A stretch of 64,000 nucleotides of DNA. Origin: Huiozyma naganishii CBS 8797 (taxonomy: Eukaryota > Ascomycota > Saccharomycetes > Saccharomycetales > Saccharomycetaceae). Made by a program: the position numbers and the translations under genes. Of this stretch, positions 23,501 through 30,367 are shown piece by piece. The notes under the pieces were generated by a model. That model ran no database searches and was not told where the DNA came from. It worked only from the letters and a program-made list of their open reading frames with translations. Every line of letters starts with the position of its first letter. Positions within the stretch are counted from its first letter, which is position 1. The stretch covers positions 496,001-560,000 of the forward strand of contig NC_035928.1 in assembly GCF_000348985.1 (NCBI RefSeq), given 5' to 3'.

Positions 23501-26311
23501 GACCCATTCATCGTTGACGCTGTATTTTCCAATGTATTTGTCAATAATGGACAATAGATCAGAAATATCACGGTCAGGTGAGTGAACATATATTTCAGTT
23601 AATCTCGATCTTAAACCAATAGGAAGATCACGTTTTCCTACATCTGTTGCTGGGTTCATACACGCAAATATTCTGAAGTCTGTGTGAGCCTTAACCGGAA
23701 TAGCGTCTCCCTTCTCGGAGAGAAGAATACTTCTCGAATCTGCTTCATTTAACAAGTCTGAGATACTTTCCAATGTGTCTGGAGAAGCTAAGTTGATTTC
23801 ATCGAGTAGTAACCATTCACCATTTCTCACGGCCTTGACAAGTGAACCTTCGACAAAGTCAAACACAAACGAACTATCTGTTGCCGCTGATTGTGCCTCA
23901 AACTTTACCACAGAATCACGAAATAAGTCCCATTGTTCCAACAGCATTTTCTTCTGATCGGGGTTCAGTTTCCTCTTTTTCGTCTTTACGTTGCTACTGC
24001 TCTCTGAAATTTCTTCCTTATGCAGAATCTGCTGAGCCATTTTGTAGGCCTCGTTCCAAAGCTTTACAACATTTTTCCATTGGTTCTTGTTGAAACATTT
24101 ATGTAGCATTTTGTAAAACCGCTCATTTTTCTTCAAAGAGAAGGTAGCAGAAAATAAGGACTCAAAGGTTTCCTGAACTGGGATTCCCACTATCTTGGAG
24201 TTTACGGGCTTGTAACCACCTAATAAGTCACCGGTTTCGGTCTGTTGAGAAACGTTGATTACAGTCAATGGTTTATTCATCATTTTTGCAAGTTGCTGAA
24301 CAACAGTTGTCTTACCTGTACCCGTTTCACCAACAAGTAAAACCGGCTCAGTCATCTGGATAGCGACCGATATTTGTTCCATCAATTTCAGAGAATGGTT
24401 CGTCATTGCAAAAGACGTGGCATTCATAGATTTCTTCTGAAGAGCGGAACTAGATTTCTTCAATACAGCCCTCCCAATTTTGATATCGTCATCGGAGGAT
24501 TCAAACTGCGGAACATGCTTAGTCAAAAACAGCGCAATTCTTGAATTGGCGATCTCAAGTGTCTGGCCAATGCTATGAATTAATGGAGTCAAAGCCTTCA
24601 TTTCACTAATGGCACCTGCAAAACAGTCTGCAGTTTCTGCAAAAATTGAGTCATAAATTTCTGACTGAATCAATTGGTCAGGCTTCACAATATTGTTATT
24701 CGCAAACAACGCATTCAGCCGATTGCATAACTTAACAAGATCTCTTATGGACACCACTCTTGGATGAGCACCTTTGTTAAATGAAATGAAGTTTGGATTC
24801 AGGTAGATAGCCTTAACAGACTCGTAGGAGTCGATCAGTTTGGGTATTAAATGGAGTAAGACAGGAAATCTGCGACACAAAATTTGATTAACATCACTAG
24901 TAGTTAGCTCGTCGAGATGAACTGTTCTCCATACTCTCATCCCAATTATGTTGAGATTGTAGTTATTTCGTTCATTTGCTTCCGTTCGTTTATTTGTGAT
25001 CTCATCGTTCATCCTAACGGTGGAAATTATTTGAAATCCATTTGCGGCTTTGATAACTTCGCCTCTAGATGGTATAGTTAGCTCCCTTTTCTCCAACAAA
25101 GAAAGCAGGATGGATAATACCTCGGTAGGAGCTTTATCTATATCTTCGATCAGAACCCATCTACCTTCCTTAACGGCATTTGTCAGCACACCAGATCTCC
25201 ATTCGAAGGTACCTGGTTTTTCACCGGAAGTGTAAGTTCCAATTAAAAGCTTGGCATCAGTTTGTTCTCCTAAATGAATTTTAACAATCGAGTCATGACA
25301 ACCCATATATTTACTCAGTTCGTTGATTAGGAAGGTCTTCCCTGAACCAGCTTTACCTAAAAGCATGATAGGTTCCGACTTTCTAATCAATTTGGCCAGC
25401 TCGCGCAGAGTGTGGACTGTTTGTTTAGTTGGGACAAATGATGGTGGATAGGCCGAGAGCTCTGCACCCGCGTCCGGTTGTAGACTGGTAACTTTGGGAA
25501 CCAGAATTCCAGATACTGAAACCACACACTTGTTCAGGTCATGTGAGTCAATAACGTAACACTGGTCACTTGTCAGATCTTTGTCAAAGCACTCTTCGAC
25601 TTCTGGCAACGATGCAAAATTAGAAAATCTCATCGCTTCATTCACTTCTAGAAAATGATAGTCGGACTTTGTATCCAATTCGTATGGTCCAATTAAATTC
25701 ATTTCGGATTCCGGAATATGTTTATGCATCATTTCTTGTAAGTTTTGTTCACCCATGTCCAAGTATAACGCTAGAACTTTCAGTGCGATAAGTTTGGTTA
25801 ATGAGTCCAAGCCATCGGTATCTACTAATTGATATAGGATATCTGGTTGGATATAGGCACTAAAAATTTCTTTGTTACAGTACAAAAGTCTGTAGTATGC
25901 TAGCAATATGCTAAAGATATCCTGGGAATGCTGAGTGGACGAATTTTGCAAAATCGTAGTAAAATACTCAACATTTGACTTCACGAACAGCTCTGTCAAA
26001 GGTAAGGACAATGGGTACATGGAAGCAATTCTACCACATGATACTAACACAGATACCCACTTATCCCTGGGCAAAGCAGTGGTCCACTCAGCTAAAATCT
26101 GGAGAAATATTGGTTTATACGCAAAAACGTAAGCAGCAGTGTTTGTTTCACTTAATGCATGGCCAGCCAGAATTGATAAGTTTTTCTTCGGAGTTAATCT
26201 GGCATCAAATTTGTAAAGCAAACCAAGCTTTTCTGCCGGAAATCTTTTCTTGTAGAGCACTGCTCTTTGTCTCACAGCATCCAAATCCAGGATGATGCAG
26301 TCTTGAGACAT
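11525..26311 (-). CDS. MDN1: Midasin, giant AAA-ATPase of 60S ribosome maturation
   Basis: A protein of 4928 aa in one uninterrupted frame (S. cerevisiae Mdn1 4910). This dynein-like ATPase removes Ytm1/Erb1 and Rsa4 from pre-60S particles in the nucleolus and nucleoplasm. Six AAA modules are marked by Walker A motifs: GKAGSGKT (about residue 317), GETGTGKT (664), GPTSAGKT (1097), GETGCGKT (1378), GSPGVGKT (1760) and GPANSGKT (2064). A long helical linker follows, then a very acidic D/E-rich tail (about 4050-4560). A C-terminal MIDAS domain carries the DNSKS metal site (about 4725) that grips the UBL domains of its substrates. The frame opens upstream at a GTG (26377), but the ATG at 26311 (MSQDCIILDLD) fits the family. 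Divergent from REX3 with a PAC element between them. Confidence 0.98.
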   Translation of the reverse strand: MSQDCIILDLDAVRQRAVLYKKRFPAEKLGLLYKFDARLTPKKNLSILAGHALSETNTAAYVFAYKPIFLQILAEWTTALPRDKWVSVLVSCGRIASMYPLSLPLTELFVKSNVEYFTTILQNSSTQHSQDIFSILLAYYRLLYCNKEIFSAYIQPDILYQLVDTDGLDSLTKLIALKVLALYLDMGEQNLQEMMHKHIPESEMNLIGPYELDTKSDYHFLEVNEAMRFSNFASLPEVEECFDKDLTSDQCYVIDSHDLNKCVVSVSGILVPKVTSLQPDAGAELSAYPPSFVPTKQTVHTLRELAKLIRKSEPIMLLGKAGSGKTFLINELSKYMGCHDSIVKIHLGEQTDAKLLIGTYTSGEKPGTFEWRSGVLTNAVKEGRWVLIEDIDKAPTEVLSILLSLLEKRELTIPSRGEVIKAANGFQIISTVRMNDEITNKRTEANERNNYNLNIIGMRVWRTVHLDELTTSDVNQILCRRFPVLLHLIPKLIDSYESVKAIYLNPNFISFNKGAHPRVVSIRDLVKLCNRLNALFANNNIVKPDQLIQSEIYDSIFAETADCFAGAISEMKALTPLIHSIGQTLEIANSRIALFLTKHVPQFESSDDDIKIGRAVLKKSSSALQKKSMNATSFAMTNHSLKLMEQISVAIQMTEPVLLVGETGTGKTTVVQQLAKMMNKPLTVINVSQQTETGDLLGGYKPVNSKIVGIPVQETFESLFSATFSLKKNERFYKMLHKCFNKNQWKNVVKLWNEAYKMAQQILHKEEISESSSNVKTKKRKLNPDQKKMLLEQWDLFRDSVVKFEAQSAATDSSFVFDFVEGSLVKAVRNGEWLLLDEINLASPDTLESISDLLNEADSRSILLSEKGDAIPVKAHTDFRIFACMNPATDVGKRDLPIGLRSRLTEIYVHSPDRDISDLLSIIDKYIGKYSVNDEWVGNDIAELYIEAKRLAENNLIVDGSNQKPHFSVRTLTRTLLYVCDIVHIYGLRRSLYDGFCMTFLTLLDQPSEKTLEPIISKYTVSRLRNVKSVLSQTPPSPGPNFVQFKHYWMKTGQQEMVNQPHYIITPFVEKNMMNLVRATSGNRFPVLVQGPTSAGKTSMIKYLADITGHKFVRINNHEHTDLQEYLGTYVTDDSGKLSFKEGVLVEALRKGYWIVLDELNLAPTDVLEALNRLLDDNRELFIPETQEVIHPHPDFMLFATQNPPGIYGGRKILSRAFRNRFLELHFDDIPTDELEIILRERCQIAPTYAKKIVEVYHQLSIERSANRLFEQKNSFATLRDLFRWALRGAVGYDELAANGYMLLGERCRNPQEKATIKKTLEKVMKVKLNMDAYYSKVENKSLYSIDSVVWTSALRRLSVLVSSCLQNNEPVLLVGETGCGKTTICQLLAQFSEKKLVTLNAHQNTETGDILGAQRPMRNRSEIQRKLVLLLQTALGGSTEEELDRLVESYNACDQSAIPEVLREEITQLQNSLNILFEWCDGPLVQALKDGDYFLLDEISLADDSVLERLNSVLEPERSLLLAEKGSSDSSVVAKDGFQFFATMNPGGDYGKKELSPALRNRFTEIWVPSMESFDDVRLIVSDRLCESAKQLTETIVAFSEWYAIKFGGGDATSGFISLRDILAWVDFINRTTPNNANIYECLGHGASMVFIDALGTNNTAYLAENEERLNELKSTCVDFLSNKLEYDLRKCLAMSFEYALSDDTLKIGPFSYPRNESSTSSPSFNMNAPTTAANLMRVIRAMQVEKPILLEGSPGVGKTSLVTTLAELTGNKLTRINLSEQTDLIDLFGSDVPGERSGEFVWNDAPFLRAMQQGHWVLLDEMNLASQSVLEGLNACLDHRGEAYIPELDRSFTRHPDFLVFAAQNPQYQGGGRKGLPKSFVNRFTVVYIDVLKTEDLQLIANHLYPSVAPELSAKMIKLMGILEDDVTKKKKWGVSGSPWEFNLRDALRWLKLLSQKGIIDDTKVFDFVDIIIRQRFRTKDDKQKAQVIIENVFGSFSRASNLYRITPQYVQVNSAIAVRNPAFHYPTLKNLQPLECNMEFYESAIRCINNNWPLILVGPANSGKTELVRFLSSILGTEVCVFSMNSDLDSMDILGGYEQVDMNRKIWNVIKPLKRTVRKLLSINLGLTDDNSSALLAGFDLLHFICDGSTGKAEFTTLWKKFKNFQSYLPDNADLLKIADDFESLDVVLRKPERVAFEWFDGILLKAIENGDWLVLDNANLCSPSVLDRLNSLLETDGSLLINECSMENGEPRILKPHPNFRLFLTVDPKYGELSRAMRNRGIELYMEDLDNRLSSFDMLSLNWSKQSEKNVNGVNEEGLELNPSTVKCPTKSYVPSYLSLPITFSQILDVLIFNKNKSVLESLAGIIPINLLGIFEAWSLNITQSVYYPEGNVSILIGEYIKFLNQRGIVDKLNNVSLAAESNIWDIIGQQPSQLSDQPLVVILNEHLIPRFQNTAPFISSGEGMYLFAASRQQLHLIENLEKTNTKSLYNKIDDLTYIERSAAIVNGRQLKNVPRIPIYYLLCGIVAYISNTLCNDELFVQEKLYEMLAYLEVILESAFESASSKDEAKLRVYKELLEQWISSAQQAGIDVSDMNLVCSKFDSSLGLTRGFSMTILWEEFRTLYPQTGEAWQYWNELAEQYEKFEKAKKMQFPESYDAIRHLSQIFSILSTDILNNDIVTISPLLDRLRAGINDLEEISAKFLNKRKHFFSTDFDTLLRLLSLHQSIPQQLLNEIIPFSSVPLERLNGFTTDKAAYPAIFDMLWVTDNGKHKSFTESIITSNYLESIILKTNRFHTFPGSQITPALFDARLLLSNTIKSADYLLHDKISLFTSTFLQWVKRVLEVHTKLELESMDVDYITEIIVADGNSEFSAVFHKLILPAIKLSLDDTNYLNLGQAWILFGTALIELYAPNIPYDPAVHDYVVYDIFLKHKLFLEDLGDSWSLVKKVISGDDKLHIERTITEVTTDDAPQKPRVYRPAVSVDNLIDEWNVFYSSTVSAEQASSLFNSVCEWDDIAEGRFEMFQQNSSSFINRLNNGYQNFADLNEIFAGYVFCMKFGFDLARHDQVDQRKLIKLDPLWCVDPLKLSAVQTLNDSFTEMTKFFKDTNVEDTSTEKILILYMDLFKLHQRDDSLSSTFMNALQMMYQRWSLRRMKKEQEEQEASKLFKYEDTSEDFESEFKRMFPLYEESLSLEAEPSFTAAQDLDTIYYEISKMYMSIFLNKSNTTMLEVTKAGLDVVEILLSKSQKFASGKLSGSNFASSIISLHDEILSFNDNVTGDNFDFYRDSSLSESQRAFSVIDALWKLVNEIHQQWPEHATLSELERVCQEFLSFPANTPIAKQLQKIEQIYTFMAEWEKYAASRVSLGAHIKRITDLIVSWRKLELQTWNGLFNTEDKNAEKEIGKWWFNLFEIIFVAKDSDPDNDNETALLTSLNIFFSKSTAGEFKIRLKLVEAFANHIVLLNRDMSAELNALQNILSFYKQFLPTVEEQISKGRKSLSKEVSETILLASWKDVNVDALKQSSRKSHNNLYKLVRKYRAVLSSNVLGLIEGGLPYEPSVKLELASLGIGSFAEFDLEDAKKLVIQVPDWDSRSMPLRNINLVKENMSVYANRIDKQTFPNMEELARDYGRAADRLQEETPTVYKKENKKLLATLKVQKAKVLSDALKELRRIGLKTSFREDIHKVQASVTSVLANSVSFNGTHFEKADAYFFKILDMLPRLRNAISSPADDIPPVNVEKGMAIIENLLFSLITTRKPLKKANEKYSNIEDSRLYLENICTSTGSLNNAELVPTMESMRYMVTRLQLVLDYALKAVSVIEASTSVSCDIATLQEAKMCIQDYETRLSKQTVCDTTASVLLSDFRNYISNFVAKMMEKKNTNSFFIFEIVITWIKNNSILETRSDDSANASIKEVDQVFRKVHTSIILAFQRLMENETDSVSESDDQWLVLTSRTIMGHIKSLNITNIAANIQKAVMLIKNSKFLGPSSSLVRAIITFTLPVINHYFVTIRSILEKAKNYYTNTSHGTYILANILHNLAKNGFCHPQAPSDEVDNNNLQDGTGLGDGEGAQNNSKDIEQDEDLTEDAQTANKDQKDKDERDDDDEREDDAVEMEGDMAGEMEEVSDQENSDEEDLDEEENDLDEEVDDIDDDDPNAIDDKMWNEKAEEDTKEKDTDKQLDLKDDDDVQAGDDENNGGENKDKEGADQNADNDLNENEPDKDESKDGDAENDEDADEEEGVGEQEDEVRDKENEELHANAPEIETMDLPDDINLDSEGDDEDDKSGEDDVDMESEDEEKPETNTSENQQEPINDDVEDEMDVDEPADSDDKLENDTAEPDSNNDNDNDDVADEGNPELSAGEEEGENEEELAENQANDDKDEQAGAETSEGLGSVDNLLEEETIDAEAAVQQQSGSKGAGSDSKDSEEQEDIGSSGNTQNPHDEDQQAENENLDNSRKEAKDTLQQLGDSLKEFHRRRKEIEEAGTNEENEDNDAHANERPDDFEHVEGANTETDTQALGSANQDQTQAIDEDLAIDDDDAENVNSDDEEDVADDTNYVKEEPVEDVVEENNTNENDTETNNEVKGGGVYAADKEHDLLDEYSNNNLVKEEADQYELEDMIEKIDLEATEETFEKPTKSLEESRELWHESELSTADLVSRLGEQLRLILEPTKSTKLKGDYKTGKRLNMKRIIPYIASQFRKDKIWLRRTKPSKREYQIMIALDNSKSMSESKCVKLAFDSLCLVSKTLTQLESGGLSIVKFGEKSKEVHHFGEQFSNESGAKVFQRFDFQDGKTDVKRLVAESIKIFERGRGLTSSDQWQLEIVISDGICEDHETIKRLVRRAKENKIMLVFVIIDGTNNNKESIMDMSQVDYIPDKNGIPQLRVNKYLDTFPFEFYVIVHSVLELPEMLSGILRQYFSDLASS

Positions 26312-26690
26312 TTCGCTAGTAAGAAGTGTTGGTATAACGGTAGCAAAGAATAAAAGAACGTTTTGTATATCAATCACTATCTCACTTTCACTTCTTATCT
26401 GGTCTTGTGTTTTTCCTAGTCACAGGACTTGTGCGTAGCGAGGTCTCCGATTATTTTTCCTCTTCTACCTGCTCTTGAAGAGTTGAAAGTTTTTGAAAAC
26501 AAATCTCATCTCATCGCAAATTTTCGCTGCAAAATACATGTCAAAAGAAAAAACAAATCTTTGTACAGTCGTTTGGTGTGATTTTGGCTGAAAAAGTTTA
26601 AAGAGCGACCATAAACTGCCTGCAGAGGGCATCGCGGTTTCAAGCTGATTCATAACAAGTTGATACAGAGAGGGAAAATACACACAGAAA
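26312..26690. promoter_or_regulatory. Divergent MDN1-REX3 promoter with PAC element
   Basis: This 379-bp spacer carries CTCATCGC at 26510-26517. Read toward MDN1 it is GCGATGAG, a perfect PAC element bound by Dot6/Tod6 in ribosome-biogenesis promoters. It lies about 200 bp from the MDN1 ATG and 175 bp from the REX3 ATG. A weak RRPE-like GAAAATTT (minus strand, 26525-26518) is adjacent. This fits membership of MDN1 in the growth-controlled Ribi regulon and may also serve REX3. The motif match is seen directly; function is inferred. Confidence 0.65.
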
Positions 26691-27899
26691 ATGGGAATGA
26701 ACAATCAATTGAGGCCAGTGGATTTGGTGAATCAACCGGCGCCATTTCAAGACAGATACAAGATCCTTCACAAACTATATGATCAGCTATGCAAATGCTA
26801 CAACAGGACTGGTAGAAGCAAAAGGCTAGAACTCCTCGCGGTTAAGTTAGAGGCGCAGGTAGCGAAAAGCAGTAAAACTCCTCAAAGCTATCGTTTCACT
26901 ATGGGCATCTTGTTTCGAGATTTGCTGAAGTATAAAGGTGACTTGAAAAAGATCTCTATTGCTGATAAGCCCTTGATTGGCACCTCAAAGATCACGCCTT
27001 CTGTGATAACGACAAAACATGCTGCGCTTGAGGCATTGGGTAAACTTCTAATGACCGAGGAACAATTTAAGAAGAATCGTTTTATAACAAGGAAGAAAAT
27101 TACGCAAGAAGACCGTACATCGTCCACAACTCAACTTCCCGACTATGTGGTGTGTGTCAGATGTGGGTTGAAATTCCAGAGGAAACTGATAATGACACCA
27201 GCGACATGTCGCTACCATCCGATGAAGAAGCAATATAATAAAATCACCAAAGTGTACGAATACCACTGTTGTGGAGAAACCAGCAATTCGACCTCAGAAC
27301 TGAGGTTTGGCTGTAAAACGTATACGCATCATGTCTACAAGCACGACAGCTATGAAGAATTGCGTCAAATATCATCCTTTGTGGATACAGGTTCTGAAGA
27401 GGGCCAGTCTAATGTTTTGGCTCTAGATTGTGAAATGGGGTTTACGTCGCTAGGATATGAAATGATCCGGTTGACGATTGTAGATTTCTTCACGTGTGAG
27501 ACAGTGTTTGATAGAATTGTGAAGCCGTTGGGGAAGGTGGTCGACTTGAATTCGGAGTTCAGCGGTGTACACAAAATTGACCCAAATGACTGCTTGACTT
27601 ATGGAGAAACGATAACGCAGGTAGTTGGTCCTGATATAATAAATAAAAACACGATTCTCATTGGGCATGGTTTTGAAAACGATCTCAATGTTATGCGAGT
27701 GACGCATGACAAAGTCATTGATACTTCTGTCTTGTATCCTCGGGGACACATGAAACGGTCTTTAAAAGATTTATCCTTCGAGTTGTTGAGTCGTAAAATT
27801 CAGACAGGTGAGCACGATAGTTCACAGGATGCTATTGCCACAATGGACATTATAAAAAAAAGTTTGGGTATATCTTTGGAGCAAAAAGAGTGGCAATGA
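26691..27899 (+). CDS. REX3: RNA exonuclease Rex3
   Basis: A protein of 402 aa (S. cerevisiae 404). It is a 3'-5' exonuclease of the DEDDh/RNase D family that trims RNase MRP RNA and acts redundantly with Rex1/Rex2 on U5 and other small RNAs. Exo I is LALDCEMGF (Asp246, Glu248), Exo II is GHGFENDLNVM, and Exo III is SSQDAIATMDI near the C-terminus. A cysteine/histidine cluster upstream of the nuclease domain (CVRCGLKF...CRYH, then YHCC and FGC) looks zinc-binding. The ATG at 26691 begins MGMNNQLRPVDL; a second ATG two codons later could also be used. Stop at 27897-27899; U6 follows 350 bp downstream on the same strand. Confidence 0.95.
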   Translation: MGMNNQLRPVDLVNQPAPFQDRYKILHKLYDQLCKCYNRTGRSKRLELLAVKLEAQVAKSSKTPQSYRFTMGILFRDLLKYKGDLKKISIADKPLIGTSKITPSVITTKHAALEALGKLLMTEEQFKKNRFITRKKITQEDRTSSTTQLPDYVVCVRCGLKFQRKLIMTPATCRYHPMKKQYNKITKVYEYHCCGETSNSTSELRFGCKTYTHHVYKHDSYEELRQISSFVDTGSEEGQSNVLALDCEMGFTSLGYEMIRLTIVDFFTCETVFDRIVKPLGKVVDLNSEFSGVHKIDPNDCLTYGETITQVVGPDIINKNTILIGHGFENDLNVMRVTHDKVIDTSVLYPRGHMKRSLKDLSFELLSRKIQTGEHDSSQDAIATMDIIKKSLGISLEQKEWQ

Positions 27900-28217
27900 T
27901 ATAATCATATTTATTCCATTTACACTAACGGTCTTTTGATTTCTGATCTTTGAAAGAACGATGGTAACATAAGCAATCAACATGGCTATCTTGCGCCTGC
28001 TGATTCGATCAAGAAACAAGACAATTATGTAGGAAGCGACCAAAAGAAAACAGCAAAAAAACTTGCACAAGTTCTGTTCTTCGTTACTGGGTGTCAGTTG
28101 CTGAACATATTGATACAAGCAAAGTAGTCTGAGCCTTGCTGGAAATAGTAGCATTGGAGCCCCGACGGTTACTTAATGTGGTGAAATGTTAAGTCTTTCA
28201 CGTGATCAAATCTTTTC

Positions 28218-28226
28218 CATAAATTC
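28218..28226 (+). promoter_or_regulatory. TATA-like element of the U6 gene
   Basis: CATAAATTC lies about 30 bp upstream of the inferred U6 5' end, the position of the TATA box that fixes the pol III start at S. cerevisiae SNR6. It is a weak TATA match (ATAAAT). Confidence 0.45.
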
Positions 28227-28249
28227 AACTTTTTTTCCGAAAAGATTTG

Positions 28250-28358
28250 GTCCCGGGTTAACGCCCGTGGACATTTGGTCAATTTGAAACAATACAGAGA
28301 TGATCAGCAGTTCCCCTGCATAAGGATGAACCGTTTTACAAAGAGATTTATTAGTTTT
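28250..28358 (+). ncRNA. SNR6: U6 spliceosomal snRNA
   Basis: From GGACATTTGG (28269) to AAAGAGATTTATT (28352) the sequence is essentially identical to S. cerevisiae U6. It includes ACAGAGA at 28294-28300, which pairs with the 5' splice site, the AGC catalytic triad, and the internal stem-loop around TTCCCCTGCATAAGG. The 5' part differs in sequence but still folds: GTCC-CGGG (28250-28257) can pair with CCCG (28264-28267) and GGAC (28269-28272) around a TTAACG loop, with one bulged T. The 5' end is therefore inferred. A T-run at 28355-28362 is the pol III terminator. Location between REX3 and the YLR108C homologue is the same as S. cerevisiae SNR6. Confidence 0.95.
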
Positions 28359-28478
28359 TTTTGGTATTTCGACAGTACATTTCTCACAAGAGTTACGTCG
28401 TGTTAGACCAAACCAGCTTCATCTTTCTGTTGAAATTAGAGGAATAATAAATAGGTAAAACCTAGTATCGAGTCCCAC

Positions 28479-28489
28479 GTTCGAGTCCC
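28479..28489 (+). promoter_or_regulatory. Downstream B block of the U6 gene
   Basis: GTTCGAGTCCC matches the TFIIIC B-block consensus (GGTTCGANTCC) but is not part of a foldable tRNA: the flanking 5-nt arms do not pair. It begins about 120 bp after the U6 3' end, exactly where the extragenic B block of SNR6 lies in S. cerevisiae. A second CGAGTCCCA occurs 14 bp upstream (28469-28477). Confidence 0.75.
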
Positions 28490-28606
28490 AGCTTATGCGA
28501 AAAAATAATAAATATAATTACAACGAATGTTGCATGCCACAATGAATACTACATAGTAGTGGTGAGTGTGTGATCACAGCAGTACTCGCCCAATAACCCT
28601 TGCTTA

Positions 28607-29866
28607 TTAAACAAACTCTATTCTCTTGTTGTGTTCTTGAAGGTTAGTGGATGAATCGATTTTGATAGCGATCATCATGATTTCCCCATTCCTTACGCCC
28701 AACTTCCACAGAGAGTTGTTCAAATGCAGCGCCAGGCCACAAGTGTACCCTAGTCTTTTCATGTCTGTGAAATCGTGGACTCTTTCCGAGCATTTTGTGC
28801 TGGACATCAATTGTCCGATGTTACTGCAGTTAATCTTGTTGATATTTAAGTCACAAATGGAGACACACGCGGGGACGACGAGATGATCACCCTTGGCGCC
28901 TCTGCGGTGTGATGGGAAATTGAATTTGTAGTCGTTCAAATCAACTTTCTCCCTGATGAGCAGATCCTTGAATTTAGTTTCGAACTGTGCAATATCGGGG
29001 CCCGTGACGTCCACGTGGATAATCTTATTTGACTTGTTGAAAACGAGTGTACTACCATTTTGTCCCGGTTGGAGAATCAACTCGTGCGGGTGGTCATCCA
29101 CCAGTGGTCTGCTATACTTGACAATATCCCAAGCTGTTCTTTCCACTTTTGCATGTTTCTGTTTCTTCTTTGCTGGTTCTGCCTCGTTCCCCTCATCGTC
29201 CGCGTCCCCCTCCGAGGGTGGTGACGTTGCTGTGCATTCGTTGGTACACAAGTTCGACCCGCGGTGGAGACTGACCCCCGATTTATCTATATCTGCGAGT
29301 CTGATTGTGATCTCCGAGAGGGCGTCGTCGTACGGGTTAACACCAGTGGAACATTTCACCAGTAATTGTTCCGGTCTCGTCAGGTTATAGAACCTGCATT
29401 CTCCTCTGAGTGTTTCCCTGAGGGAATCCGAGAGCGTCTGCACATCGAGTACATTGTCGAGTGCATCCAAAACGAGCTGGAACAATTTCGGCGACCTATC
29501 CCTTACGTACATAGCACTTTCCCACTGGTACGTTGAGCAAACGGTATGATGTTTCGCCAGTTTGAACTCTTGCCCCTGCACGTTCACGAGATGGTACGGC
29601 ATTTGGTTCTTGATGGTCCTCATCACATCGTCCAGTTTGTAGAAAAGCAAGTCAGTCTGTATATTCAAAAACTGCTGCACTGTTGCGATGGAGAGCACCG
29701 TGGTGTACCCGTTCAAGTAGTCCACCAACCATTGGAACACTCTCGGGTTCCTATCACTGAATTCCCAACCACCTTCACTCTCATCAGTGGTGAACAAATT
29801 GGGTGCAAACTTCACGAACACCTCACCCCCAACAGAAAACTCCTCCGATCCAACGGTAACTCTCAT
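28607..29866 (-). CDS. BTB/POZ-like protein of the YLR108C/YDR132C family
   Basis: A protein of 419 aa. The N-terminal part (about residues 1-160) reads as two BTB/T1-like units, each with an F/W-rich core. The first has VGGEVFVKFAPNLF and FQWLVDYLNG; the second has KLAKHHTV and FQLVLDAL. The family in S. cerevisiae is the uncharacterised ohnolog pair YLR108C and YDR132C; the former accumulates in the nucleus. A charged, K/E-rich linker is followed by a conserved C-terminal domain. The frame opens at a GTG (29878), and the first ATG at 29866 begins MRVTVGSEEF, the family start. The molecular function is not known. It faces away from AHP1. Confidence 0.9.
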   Translation of the reverse strand: MRVTVGSEEFSVGGEVFVKFAPNLFTTDESEGGWEFSDRNPRVFQWLVDYLNGYTTVLSIATVQQFLNIQTDLLFYKLDDVMRTIKNQMPYHLVNVQGQEFKLAKHHTVCSTYQWESAMYVRDRSPKLFQLVLDALDNVLDVQTLSDSLRETLRGECRFYNLTRPEQLLVKCSTGVNPYDDALSEITIRLADIDKSGVSLHRGSNLCTNECTATSPPSEGDADDEGNEAEPAKKKQKHAKVERTAWDIVKYSRPLVDDHPHELILQPGQNGSTLVFNKSNKIIHVDVTGPDIAQFETKFKDLLIREKVDLNDYKFNFPSHRRGAKGDHLVVPACVSICDLNINKINCSNIGQLMSSTKCSERVHDFTDMKRLGYTCGLALHLNNSLWKLGVRNGEIMMIAIKIDSSTNLQEHNKRIEFV

Positions 29867-30367
29867 CGGTCCCTCCACGCAACTCTAGCCTGTCTCCCTT
29901 CACGACCAACGCACCCCAAGCCGCATCCCCACCGGCATCAATTGCACACACACACACCCATCATCCGCTGCAATATATACTCGACGGGCACCCCAGCCAC
30001 CGCTGCCACACCACCTCCATTTGTAATCAGTCAACCACTGGGCGATGGATGCCCCATGCAATTACTAATCCCAGGACGCACCCCGAAGCCCTCACTCTCG
30101 CACAAAGCCCTAAACAGAACGCAGCAGGCCGTGCACCGCAACCTCCTCTCTGGAAAAAAAATTACTGCTGGCGGGCCCATCCTCTTAGTCAGTGGGAACG
30201 AAGGGTGCTGGCGTGTAGGGGGTGGCATGCGGTTGGGAGATGCGGAGGGCAGGATGTATAAAAGGGGCCCTGCGGAGGGGTGTTCAATTGCAACTGATGG
30301 GATGTGTTCTGGTTTAGGGTAGAATACAGAACAGTATACACACACACACACACACACACACACAATA
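29867..30367 (+). promoter_or_regulatory. AHP1 promoter: two Yap1-type sites, TATA box, STREs, CA-repeat leader
   Basis: Between the divergent YLR108C homologue and AHP1. Yap1 response elements: TTACTAA at 30062-30068 and TTAGTCA at 30185-30191. TATAAAAG at 30257-30264, about 104 bp before the ATG. AGGGG stress elements occur at about 30262 and 30276. A run of 13 CA units (30339-30364) ends three bases before the AHP1 ATG. S. cerevisiae AHP1 is a known Yap1/Skn7 and stress target, so the arrangement fits strong oxidant-inducible expression. Confidence 0.75.

Noticed and set aside
27822..28154. 110-codon minus-strand ORF beside U6
   Set aside because: Overlaps the REX3 3' end antisense, has no recognisable family and lies upstream of the conserved U6 gene.
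28460..28499. A tRNA or tRNA pseudogene, because of GTTCGAGTCCC
   Set aside because: No acceptor, D or anticodon arms can be drawn; spacing identifies it as the U6 downstream B block.
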